Shown here: positions 36,214 through 48,334 of the stretch, in pieces
Layout: each line of letters opens with the position of its first letter
How positions within the stretch are numbered: the first letter of the stretch is position 1
Source: Apoderus coryli
Taxonomy: Eukaryota; Arthropoda; Insecta; Coleoptera; Attelabidae
DNA: 64,000 nt
Direction: 5' to 3'
Assembly (NCBI GenBank): GCA_911728435.2
Contig: OU452199.1
Coordinates: forward strand, 22,330,860 to 22,394,859
Position numbers and translations under genes: made by a program
The notes under the pieces: generated by a model
What the model was told of the DNA's origin: nothing
The model's database searches: none
The model's input: only the letters and a program-made list of their open reading frames with translations

Positions 36214-36764
36214 TTTGCGTTTATTCGCACACAACTTTGTGCTTTTTTTCCTCATTTTAGAAAGAAACGCGAAGATCACTCGTTAGTATATATTAACAAG
36301 AAATCCCTTGCGGGATTTCCCAGTTGGTTTGTGGTAGTTTTATCTATAAAAAAAGTCATTGAGGGTTATAAAAAAAATGAAAAAAAAAAATAAAAAAAAA
36401 AAATTTCAAGGAAAAAATGTTTCTATTAAAAAAAAAAAAAAGACAAAAAAAAATTAAAAAAAAAAAAAAATTTTCAAAAAAAAAAAATAAAAAAAAAAAA
36501 ATTTAAAAAAAAAAAATAGAAAAAAAAAATTTTTTAAAAAAAAAAAATTACAAAAAAAATAATTAAAACAAAGTATTGCCAGAGCTGAAAATCTGAAAAT
36601 GTTTCTATCTATTATTGAAAATAAATAGAAACATTTTTGAGTCACCTCGTAGATAACCTCTAGGAGCATATAGTTTAACTTTCAAAGAAATCTTCAATTG
36701 AAACCCAAAGAAATCAAAAAATTATTCAAAATATTACTTTTTTGACCATAACAAAATAAAGAAA

Positions 36765-39228
36765 TACATTTTTGGTTCACCCCGTATATAAATGTGAGCT
36801 TATAGTTTAACTTTCACAGAAAACTTAATTTCAAATCTAAAGAAATCAAAATATTATTCAAAATATTACTTTTTTGACCATAACAAAATAAAGAAATACA
36901 TTTGTGATTCACCCTGTATATATATTTGATCCTATAGTTTAACTTTCACAGAAAACTTAATTTGAAATCTAAAGAAATCAAAAAATTATTCAAAATATAA
37001 CTTTTTTGACCATAACAAAATAAAGAAATACATTTTTGATTCACCCTGTATATATATTTGACCCTATAGTTTAACTTTCACAGAAAACTTAATTTGAAAT
37101 CTAAAGAAATCAAAAAATTATTCAAAATATAACTTTTTTGACCATAACAAAATAAAGAAATACATTTGTGATTCACCCTGTATATATATTTGACCCTATA
37201 GTTTAACTTTCACAGAAAACTTAATTTGAAATCTAAAGAAATCAAAAAATTATTCAAAATATAACTTTTTTGACCATAACAAAATAAAGAAATACATTTT
37301 TGATTCACCCTGTATATATATTTGACCCTATAGTTTAACTTTCACAGAAAACTTAATTTGAAATCTAAAGAAATCAAAAAATTATTGAAAATATAACTTT
37401 TTTGACCATAACAAAATAAAGAAATACATTTGTGATTCACCCTGTATATATATTCTACCTTATAGTTTAACTTTCACAGAAAACTTAATTTGAAATCTAA
37501 AGAAATCAAACAATTATTCAAAATATAACTTTTTTGACCATAACAAAATAAAGAAATACATTTTTGATTCACCCTGTATATATATTCTACCTTATAGTTT
37601 AACTTTCACAGAAAACTTAATTTGAAATCTAAAGAAATCAAAATATTATTCAAAATATAACTTTTTTGACCATAACAAAATAAAGAAATACATTTTTGAT
37701 TCACCCTGTATATATATTTGACTCTATAGTTTAACTTTCACAGAAAACTTAATTTGAAATCTAAAGAAATCAAAAAATTATTCAAAATATAACTTTTTTG
37801 ACCATAACAAAATAAAGAAATACATTTTTGATTCACCCTGTATATATATTTGACCCTATAGTTTAACTTTCACAGAAAACTTAATTTGAAATCTAAAGAA
37901 ATCAAAAAATTATTCAAAATATAACTTTTTTGACCATAACAAAATAAAGAAATACATTTTTGATTCACCCTGTATATATATTCTACCTTATAGTTTAACT
38001 TGCACAGAAAACTTAATTTGAAATCTAAAGAAATCAAAATATTATTCAAAATATAACTTTTTTGACCATAACAAAATAATGAAATACATTTGTGATTCAC
38101 CCTGTATATATATTTGACCCTATAGTTTAACTTTCACAGAAAACTTAATTTGAAATCTAAAGAAATCAAAAAATTATTCAAAATATAACTTTTTTGACCA
38201 TAACAAAATAAAGAAATACATTTTTGATTCACCCTGTATATATATTTGACCCTATAGTTTAACTTTCACAGAAAACTTAATTTGAAATCTAAAGAAATCA
38301 AAAAATTATTCAAAATATAACTTTTTTGACCATAACAAAATAAAGAAATACATTTGTGATTCACCCTGTATATATATTTGACCCTATAGTTTAACTTTCA
38401 CAGAAAACTTAATTTGAAATCTAAAGAAATCAAAAAATTATTCAAAATATAACTTTTTTGACCATAACAAAATAAAGAAATACATTTTTGATTCACCCTG
38501 TATATATATTTGACCCTATAGTTTAACTTTCACAGAAAACTTAATTTGAAATCTAAAGAAATCAAAAAATTATTCAAAATATAACTTTTTTGACCATAAC
38601 AAAATAAAGAAATACATTTGTGATTCACCCTCTATATATATTCTACCTTATAGTTTAACTTTCACAGAAAACTTAATTTGAAATCCAAAGAAATCAAACA
38701 ATTATTCAAAATATAACTTTTTTGACCATAACAAAATAAAGAAATACATTTTTGATTCACCCTGTATATATATTCTACCTTATAGTTTAACTTTCACAGA
38801 AAACTTAATTTGAAATCTAAAGAAATCAAAATATTATTCAAAATATAACTTTTTTGACCATAACAAAATAAAGAAATACATTTTTGATTCACCCTGTATA
38901 TATATTTGACTCTATAGTTTAACTTTCACAGAAAACTTAATTTGAAATCTAAAGAAATCAAAAAATTATTCAGAATATAACTTTTTTGACCATAACAAAA
39001 TAAAGAAATATATTTGTGATTCACCCTGTATATATATTTGACCCTATAGTTTAACTTTCACAGAAAACTTAATTTGAAATCTAAAGAAATCAAAAAATTA
39101 TTCAAAATATAACTTTTTTGACCATAACAAAATAAAGAAATACATTTTTGATTCACCCTGTATATATATTTGACCCTATAGTTTAACTTTCACAGAAAAC
39201 TTAATTTGAAATCTAAAGAAATCAAAAA
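36765..39228. repeat. Minisatellite S3, 132-bp monomer, about 18 copies in a nine-monomer higher-order repeat
   Basis: ACCCTGTATATATATT recurs exactly every 132 bp from 36911 to 39155. Monomer subtypes (TTTGACCCTAT, TTCTACCTTAT, TTTGACTCTAT; CATTTTTGATT versus CATTTGTGATT; AAACAATTATT) repeat in the same order after 1188 bp, that is nine monomers. Confidence 0.9.
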
Positions 39229-41093
39229 ATTTCATCAACTAATCTAAAAAACTCTGAAATTTATTGCTTTGCCCTTTTTATAACAGATAACGTAGGCAAC
39301 ACTGTCCTAATGTACGTAGTTGGTTGCTGCCCTTCAACACCTGATGTATTATAGGAGTCTAGTAGCGACGTACGTATGAATATCTACTTTCTTGACGAAT
39401 GGAGAACCTGTTATAAAAACTACTAATGTATATATGATCAAGATTATAAGAAATATATAATTACCAGAAAAATAAGTACCTATTATTAATATAAGATACT
39501 AAATTTAGTTAATTAAACAGATAAAGTTAGGTTTAAAACGAAAATTGTAAATCTATAATAAAATTAGTCAGCTAAGTAGGTACGTACGTCATTAGTTATT
39601 TGGAAACAACCCTGACCGAGATCAATAAGATGAAATTGACCTAGTAACCTTTAGTTTAGTTTCAAACAAATCTAAATAATAATAATAATGTACCTACCTT
39701 CCTTTTTATAAACTTCATTAATAAGTACAATATAAACGACATAATAAGGTATCTCTTCCTGATAAATGGCGAACCTTAATTGTAATTGTTGGTATTTTCA
39801 GATAGAGAATAAGTAAGTAGGTACTTACTTACTTGCATTGTTTTTGTATATTTCTGTATCTATCACTTTGGAATAACAATAATATGTTGTTTGTATTTGT
39901 TACTTACGGTTGTGATGTGGTAGGTAGGTATAATGTTTTAATTTTAAGAATGTTAGCCTGTTTGTTTTGATCATAATATACCTAGTAGGTAGCTAACAAC
40001 AACGAATGTACTACATTTTAGGTATAGACGGCATGATATACCTATTTGTCTGAAATATGGAATATTATGTATTTGTATTAAATTACTTACTGTGCAAGTG
40101 TTTTTTGCTATATTTACTACTGTTGTTTACTCATTTCGATAATTTGTGTTTATTGTTGTTGTTCTTTGCGGAAGTTTATGATGAGTGGCCATTTGCAAAA
40201 TTGGAGTGACTGATCACGAAATAAGTCGAATCGAAAACGATGTGCGCCATTGTTGCCATATTGGGCCACATTCTGCAAAATCACTCTCTGGGATAATTAG
40301 ATTTGGAATTAAAGCAGTTGTTAAAAAATTAGATAAGCCTTCACTGTTCATGGCAGTATTTTATAGGTTATGTATGTATGTATTATTTTCAATTGCAATG
40401 GATGAAAGAATTTGAATGTGTTTGTTTGTGAAAAGGATAGGCATCATAGCCAAATGAAATATAATGTTCATTTCCTGTGTGGTGGTCGTTAGTGTCGCCT
40501 CTATATTGAAGGCAAAAATGGGTGTCATCGGTATGATTTTATGTGGTTTTTCGCACATTTTGTAAGTAATATTACAAATGCTGCGTATATCAGTGTCTTT
40601 TAAATTTTGTTCTTTATATTTAACATGTGTTTTTAAAGAGTGTCATTGTATATTTATTTGGAAAAATGTAAAAGAACGTTATGTGTGACAGCTGAACTAA
40701 ATTAGATTTGTCAATTTTAAGGAATATACCAGTCGCATTTAAGGTTTGATAGATTAATAAAAATGAACGAAAAACGCAATAATTGAAAATATAGGATATG
40801 GAAAAGGCACAGTGGCGTACCAAATATGCTTGTACGTAACTTTAAAATTGTTTTTGTACCTAAACACAGCACCAAAACAGGTATTTATTTCAAAGTAATA
40901 GCAGTACTTTATAATGCTTTTTTCTTGAATTTCCTCGTAGAAAATCGTATTCACCTCCTTGTCACGCTAAAATATCGTTTCTGCACAGGTAAATAAATGA
41001 ATAAAATACATAATTTTAATGCATTGAATCAGCTTTGATATATAGCCTATCGGGTGATGCAAAAAATAAAGTTGCCATATAGGAAACACTGTT

Positions 41094-41112
41094 GGAACGC
41101 CTCCGGCGTTCC
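41094..41112 (-). other. HP hairpin, variant 3 (R7)
   Basis: GGAACGCC-TCC-GGCGTTCC, the last R-orientation copy. Confidence 0.75.
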
Positions 41113-41195
41113 TTTGCGTTTATTCGCACACAACTTTGTGCTTTTTTTCCCCATTTTAGAAAGAAACGGACTGTACGCTCGTTATTATATGTAAT

Positions 41196-44100
41196 TTAGG
41201 TCTACAAAAACGAAATTAGAGAGTGAGTGAGAGTTGAATAACTTTTTCTACAACGAAAATAAAGAAAACAACAGTAGAAAACTGCAAAAAAAGCTACTAC
41301 TAAATCAATAAATTTACCTTTTTGCAACATCCACACATACAATAAAAGCATTTTGATTTATACTAGGAACTGTTCTAAACACGGGAGTGCACTTTTACGG
41401 TATGGTACGGCCCTTTATTAGATTTTTAATTGTAAACTAAAAATGTTGGAAAATCTTCGAGACGTTGTACATCTGACATAGGTTATTGAAAAATATATGA
41501 TCACATCCATCCATCTGACGGCTCTCACTTTAGGTTATTGACACTTTTTCAGTAAAATTATTTCAAATACACAATGGCACCTTCTAAATTTACTACAACT
41601 ATTTTTAATAACCATTTTATAACAATACAATTTACAACATGTTGATAGGTATTGATATTAAACATGAAAATAATGCCGAAAACTGTTAGGCTATTAATGT
41701 AAACAAAGAAACTATTTTACACAAGCAATTCAATCAACTAAACTAAAATAAGTGACACTAACGTTAGAAAAAAATATTACCAAATCATGAAAAACCAACG
41801 AACCAAAATAGAAGATACGGTAGTCCTAAACATAACGTCCACCACTATTAAGGTAAACGTTATTTTATAGTTTTAATCTGGCTATGCGCTAAGTATTTCT
41901 CAGATTATAACAAGCAGCATGTACAGGGTGATACAACAAAACATTAATTAGCCCACATTTAAGAAATTTTAGATGTATAGAAATTTATATACTGGGTGAA
42001 TCAAAAATGTATTTCTTTATTTTGTTAAGGACAAAAAAATAATATTTTGAATAATTTTTTGATTTTTTTAGATTTCAATTCAAGATTTCTTTGAAAGTTA
42101 AACTATAAGCTCCTAGAGATTATCTATGGGGAACTCAAAAATGTATTTCTTTATTTTCAGTATTTTTAGGTACGGTTTTTAATTTTTTTTTTGAAATTTT
42201 GTTTTTGGAAATTTTTTTTTTTTATTTTTTTTTCCTAAAAATGTTTATAATTTTTTTTTTCTGTTTTTCTTTTTTTTTATAACCCTCAATGACTTTTTTC
42301 ATCGATAAAACTACCACAAAACGACTGGGAAATCTTGCAAGGGATTCCTTGTTAGTCCTTATAAAATCTATAGTGCTGTCTTTGTCGTGGAAAATCTGTA
42401 AAAAAAGGCCGAATTTAAATCCACCATAACTAAAGTTACGCCGTCACAAGTAACCACAGTACAGTCTAAATGGCAATTTTATTTTCGAAACTTTTAAATA
42501 GGCTACTTTTCAACTGTGATTTAATGCCGTCACACTATTTTATTAATTAATTTAATTACATCTACACAGTTAATTTAAGTGTGCGACGCAGAGGGAGATA
42601 TCAACTATTTTTCTTGGGCTATTCACAAACATATGATCACATCCATCCATCTGACGGCTTTCATGACACTGTCACTTTAGGTTATTATCACTTTTACAGT
42701 AAAATTACTTTAAATACACAATGACAACTTCTAAATTTACTACAACTATATCGAATAACCATTTTATAACACTACAATATACAACATGTTGATAGAAATT
42801 GATCTTAAACATAAAAATAATGCCGAAAACTTTTAGACTATTAATGTAAACCAAGAAAATAATAAACTATTTGACACAAGCAATTTGTTTGACGTGTTAG
42901 AAAAAACAACTTACCAAAACCAAATTATGACGTGAAACCAGAGGTGTTAACTATATTGGAATTTGCCGATTTTTTTTTAAACCATTTTCATGACTATATT
43001 CTTAGAAAAACATATGGGACAAGCAATTTCGTATATCTTTAGTCACAAATTATTAATTCATTATCAAAAAATAACGTACCCATTCGTAATTTCCAGTCAA
43101 AACTGATGCTTACTTATCTAAAAAATAATGTAAATACATTGAACTCCACCACCAAAGAAGTAGAAGTTTTCCATAGTGTCAAATTATAACATAAATCCAT
43201 CTGTCATAATAATTAACATGTACTATACTGTCTATAGTAAAACAACGTAAATACAATAATTTCCAAAAATGTGCAAAAATATTACTGTAAAAGACAGAAT
43301 GGAAATTGAAAAAGAATATATACCGGAAGGTAAGTGTACAATCATATAAAATAGCGTTCTCACCGTACACTTTCATGAAATTATTTGTTGACATGCCGCA
43401 ACGACATAACTTACCATTATTTGTAGGAAAATTTCAAAATACGATACCAAGACAAAGAGGATACAGAAAATAAATAACATGGCTCATTTTCCACAGTAGT
43501 TTTACAACATATCTGCAAACATAGGGGTCATAACACGAGAGGTTTTAGTTCATGTTGTTACGAATAAAACTATGAATCTTTCACCTACATGGTAGGTAAA
43601 ATATTTACAACATATTATCACAATTAAATCTTACCATATACACCTTTTCATCATACGAATGCACTTTTAAAAGTACCAGATAGACGTCTGAATCCCTAAC
43701 CACCACTGAAAAGCATCTATACTCAATAAAAACTTTCCAAGAATCATAACAAGAATTTAATACCTATCGACTTTAAACAATTCTTACTCAATGGACATTA
43801 GATTTATTCCAATAACAATATCTAAGTGTTTTATTTCTTACTTTAGAGCAAACTTGAATCCATTTTTCAAGTTATACCTACTGTACCGAGGAAAAGTTAT
43901 CTAATTAAAATTTCTATTATGAGGGCAACATCGGTAGGTAGGTACATTATTATTATTACCTATTTAGATTTGCTTGCAACTAAACGAAAGGTTACTTCAG
44001 GTGAACCTATTGGTTGTAGGTACTTTTACATATTACTAGGTGCCGAATACCTACTTATGTCTGTTTTTTTCAAAAAGTAATTATAGATATCCTAGATGTA

Positions 44101-45070
44101 TCAAAAACATTCAATGAAAGAAAATAGGTACGTAATTTTGTATAAGTTTAACTAAGTAAGTATTGCAACGATGTATTCATATCAATAGTAAGTAGTTATC
44201 TACACTAAAATAAAGTTGCTATACTTATTGCTTCGATACAAAACTACCTTACCTATTCATAGTAAGTAACTCCAATAATTTCATTTAAATACACGTACGT
44301 AAATACAATAAATCAATAGATTGATAGAAATTAATCTTAAACATGAAAATAATGGCTCGACTATTAATGTAAACATAAACTATTTTGACAAAAGGAACTG
44401 GGAACTGTCAAGTAAACTATTAGAAAAATAAGTGACAACAACGTTAGAAAAAAATATTATCAAATTATGACAAACCAACGAACCATAATAGAGAGATATG
44501 ATAGTCCAAAAAAATAACGTCCGCCGCTATTAACGTTAACGTTAATTTAACACCAACGATTTTCAAATAAATAGATATGGTAGTTCTAAAAAATAACGTC
44601 ATCTATGATGATAATCATATTATAGGCAGCCATTTTTAGGCTCAGATTTAAAATACCTATCTAATATATTTATAGTAGGTATTTAGTATAAAATTTTATA
44701 AGGTTATTGAATTTGACAAGTGGATTTATTATTTAAATTAATTTTATAATGGTCTCATACATTTTTAGCATAAGCACTTTAAATTTAAATACGCGGTGAG
44801 TCAAAAATGTATTTATTTATTTTGTTAAGGACAAAAAAGTAATATTTTCAGTAATTTTTTGATATCAATTTAAGATTTTAAGATTTAAGAAGTTGAACTA
44901 TAAGCTCCTAGAGGTGATCTACGGGGTAACTCAAAAATGTTTCTATTTATTTTCAATATTTTTAGTTTTTTAATTTTCCTTTTTAATTTTTTTTACAACC
45001 CTCAATGACTTTTTTCATAGATAAAACTACTACAAAACGAGTGGGAAGTCCCAAAGGGATTTCTTGTGTA
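41196..45070. repeat. Macro-repeat sequence in F orientation, right flank
   Basis: 41210-41465 is the reverse complement of 25600-25790. Short S1 pieces occur at 41990-42160 and 44740-44950, followed by T-rich DNA and F PAL tags at 42279-42353 and 44995-45067. 42425-42440 holds a weak hairpin (CATAACT-AA-AGTTACG, one mismatch) at the HP position. 42520-43625 is duplicated at 45578-46815. 43640-44740 is arm sequence related to 10340-11160. No gene. Confidence 0.65.
42520..43625. repeat. Direct repeat D1, first copy
   Basis: From AACTGTGATTTAATGCC to CTACATGGTAGGTAAAATATTTA. The second copy is at 45578-46815, with small indels and one extra block of about 130 bp (46140-46290). A third, partial copy is at 41480-41760. 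A 71-codon antisense frame (43179-43394; 46405-46602) is a by-product. Confidence 0.75.
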
Positions 45071-45577
45071 TTATACTAATAATTGGTCGTCTAATAACTT
45101 TGCAAACATTAATCGCTGTTTTTTTTTGTGTCGCATCAAAGGGATGACACGTGAATGAGTAGACAGGTCTGGAGGGGATAGTGCCATAGAACATAATATA
45201 TACCGGGTGTCCCACCGGGAAGGGATTCGATCGATTATGGAGAAACTACACTGTGAAACAATCTGAAAATCTGGTGTAGTACTTAGGTGAGCGCGACCAA
45301 TTCGGCTAAAATGTTTTCAAGAATCTAGTACTGCCGGCTATACCGGATATGGGTGTCAACTTCTTTATTTCAAATACGACTCTAAATAAAATATGTTTTT
45401 TTTAGATTCTCGTTGTTAATAATTATAAAATCTGGTAGTGCTGTCTTTGTCGTCGAAAATCTGCAAAATTCGCAAAAGTGCGGGTAAGCGATGTGGGAAT
45501 CCGCTGCCAGGAGGGATCGCACCGCAATACAAATGGAAACTTTATTTTTCTCTCATGGGAATTAGGTACTTTTCAAC

Positions 45578-46815
45578 TGTGATTTAATTCACTATTTTAT
45601 TAATTAATTTAATTACATCTACACAGTGAATTTAAGTGTGCAACGCAGAGGGAGATATCAACTATTTCTTGGGCTATTCACAAACATATGATCACATCGA
45701 TCCATCTGACGGCTTTCATGACACTGTCACTTTAGGTTATTATCACTTTTTCAGTAAAATTACTTTAAATACACAATGACAACTTCTAAATTTACTACAA
45801 CTATATAGAATATCCATTTTATAACACTACAATATACAACATGTTGATAGAAATTGATCTTAAACCTGAAAATAATGCCGAAAACTTTTAGACTATTAAT
45901 GTAAACAAAGAAAATAATAAACTATTTGACACAAGCAATTTGTCTGTTGTAATAGAAAAAACATCTTAGCAAAACCAAATTATGATGTGAAACTAGAGGT
46001 GTCAACTATATTGGAATTTGTCGATTTTTTTAAGCCATTTTCATGACTATATTCTTAGAAAAACATATGGGATAAGCAATTGCGTATATGTTTAGTCACA
46101 ATCGTATCGAAGAATAACGTACCCATTCGTAATTTCTATTGAAAAAGTATTAATCTTTAAAAATATGACTCACTTCACACATACTACGTTCCTTTTATAA
46201 ATATCACTATTCCAAATGTCATATAAACTGTGACAGCTACCGCTGTGTGTGTGTTGTTTGTATTGGAAGCACCTAGCTAACAAACCTTATATGAAAATTT
46301 CCAGCCAAAACTGATGCTTACTTATCTAAAAAATAATGCAAATACACTGAACTCCACCACCAAAGAAGTAGAGATTTTCCATAGTGTCAAATTATAACAT
46401 AAATCTATCTGTCATAATAATTAACATGTACCATACTGTCTATAGTAAAACAACGTAAATACAATAATTTCCAAAAATGTGCAAAAATATTACTGTAAAA
46501 GACAGAATGGAAATTGAAAAAGAATATATACCGGAAGGTAAGTGTACAATCATATAAAATAGGGTTATCACCGTACACTTTGATGAAATTATTTGTTGAC
46601 ATGCCCCAACGACTTAACTTACCATTATTTGTAGGAAAAACTCAAAATACGATACCAAGACAAAGAGGATACAGAAAATAAATAACATGGCTCATTTTCC
46701 ACAGTAGTTTTACAACATATCTGCAAACATAGGGGTCAAAGGAGAGGTTTTAGTTCATATGTTACGAATAAACCTATGAATCTTTCACCTACATGGTAGG
46801 TAAAATATTTATAAC
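45578..46815. repeat. Direct repeat D1, second copy
   Basis: See 42520-43625. Here the HP position (about 45470-45530) has GTGCG...CGCAC and GCGAT...ATCGC pairings that compete, so no clear hairpin call. Confidence 0.75.
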
Positions 46816-46989
46816 ATATTTGTTTGGTTAATATTATTTCAATTAAGTTGATATATTTTAGTTATTATAATTCATGACATCCTGTAAATATTTTTGCATT
46901 TTTAAAACAAGTTTAAGTCAAGTGGCAATTAATAATTTTTTGAATGTCAATGATGTAAGAATTTATGTTAAGTGGGGCGTTTGAATACA

Positions 46990-47490
46990 ATCGTTTGCAG
47001 ACCTATTTTTGCGCATGGTAGACTCCACTAATACGTATCTGGTAACAAAAATTTTGATAGGGAGTTAAAGAGTAAAGATGGGATTAGGTATTGAAGTATT
47101 TTGAAGTTGAAATATTGGATAGTTAGTTCAAAAACAGAGTTAGAAAATCATCATATTTCGCTTTGCAGGCGTAATTTTGCGCATGGTAGTCGCCACTAAG
47201 ACGTATCTGCTAGCAAAAATTTTCATAGGGTTTCAAAGACAAAAGATGGGATTAGGTAATGAAGTATTTTCAAGCGGAAAGATTAAATAGTTAACTCATA
47301 AATTGAGTTCAAACATAGGTAACTTTTTCAAATTTACAGATATATTTTTGTGGATGGAAATCTCCACTAATACGTATCTGGTAGCAAAAATTTTAATAGG
47401 GTTTTAAAGACTAAGTTTTGGATTAGGTAATAAGGTATTTTGAGGCTACAACAATAAATAATTACTTAATAAATTGAGTTCAAAGTCAGC
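46990..47490. repeat. Three diverged tandem copies of a 168-171-bp unit
   Basis: GCGCATGGTA at 47011 and 47179 and GTGGATGGAA at 47350 each begin the same block (CTCCACTAATACGTATCTGGTA...GGATTAGGTA). 47490-48334 shows no gene. 48195-48222 contains a short block (TTTCACCAGTTAGGTAG) from the tRNA-like part of the macro-repeat in F orientation. Confidence 0.75.
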
Positions 47491-48334
47491 AACGTTTTCC
47501 TCATTTTGTGCTATGATTCTAATATTTAATAATGATAATATTACTTTATTACCTAATTTATATATTTAACAATCACTTGTAATTAAAATTGTACGTGAAA
47601 ACTTTCTGTATTAGACAATATCCATATATAAAAAAAAACCTTAAATTTCCCTTCAAATATCCGCCATTTTATTATAAATTTAGGCTAGGAACAATTCTAG
47701 CGTAGCTGGGACAGCATTGAAGAGATGGCGCTGTTTATACACAGTGACACAAAAATCTAATGGTTTTGTCGTACTTATATTATTAATATATAGTTGTATG
47801 TGGTGTGTTATATGTATATGCGTGTGTACTAGGAGTAGGGATTATTAACTTTAGCCCTGTACAGTAATATCAAAGAATAAACATCTATGGTAATATTAGG
47901 TATGTAGGCATACCTACTGTTAGAGGATAAATATAATAAGGAATAAAGTAGTTACGAGTAGTTTGTTACGTTAGTTTATTGGAAATAATACAATTATAAT
48001 AATTATTAAAATTCTGTTTCGTTACGCAGGTCATATATTTTTGATTATATTATAACTAATCGGGAAAGTTTTGGGGTGACACAACTGATTTTTTATGATC
48101 TATAGAGAGATTACAAAAACTCCCGACTGGTAGTTATTATAAAAAAATAAGATACCCTTACTGGGGGTTTAAATAGCGTTTAAAATTTCACCAGTTAGGT
48201 AGTTGGAACGTATATATAGGGTTATTCACGCCATACTACACGGAATACTGTGGCTAAACTATTTAATTTCCTTAAAGTTTTATTCATGGGTTCGATAAAA
48301 ATGATTTAGGGCTACATTTTAAAAATATTGCGAG

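Larger units (their letters stand above)
29413..36295 (+). repeat. Macro-repeat unit R6
   Basis: PAL tag (TTGC loop), A-rich tract, S2 array, S4 array, the IR-X right copy, then a 2.9-kb arm ending in HP (36195-36213). The arm 34122-36295 is repeated in R7 (39286-41195) in the same orientation. 35160-36120 is the reverse complement of 4400-5500. Short reading frames at 35286-35516 and its R7 copy correspond to the conserved arm ORF. No convincing gene. Confidence 0.75.
36296..41195 (+). repeat. Macro-repeat unit R7
   Basis: PAL tag (TTGC loop), A-rich tract, S3 array and an arm (39286-41195) homologous to 34122-36295 with a few internal deletions. It ends at HP (41094-41112). No PAL tag follows: at about 41196 the orientation switches. 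Confidence 0.8.

Noticed and set aside
37870..38100. 76-codon repeated frame
   Set aside because: Two satellite monomers read through; its internal repeat is the 132-bp period.
43179..43394. 71-codon minus frame repeated at 46405-46602
   Set aside because: Both lie in the D1 direct repeat, so shared descent explains the match; no coding signature.
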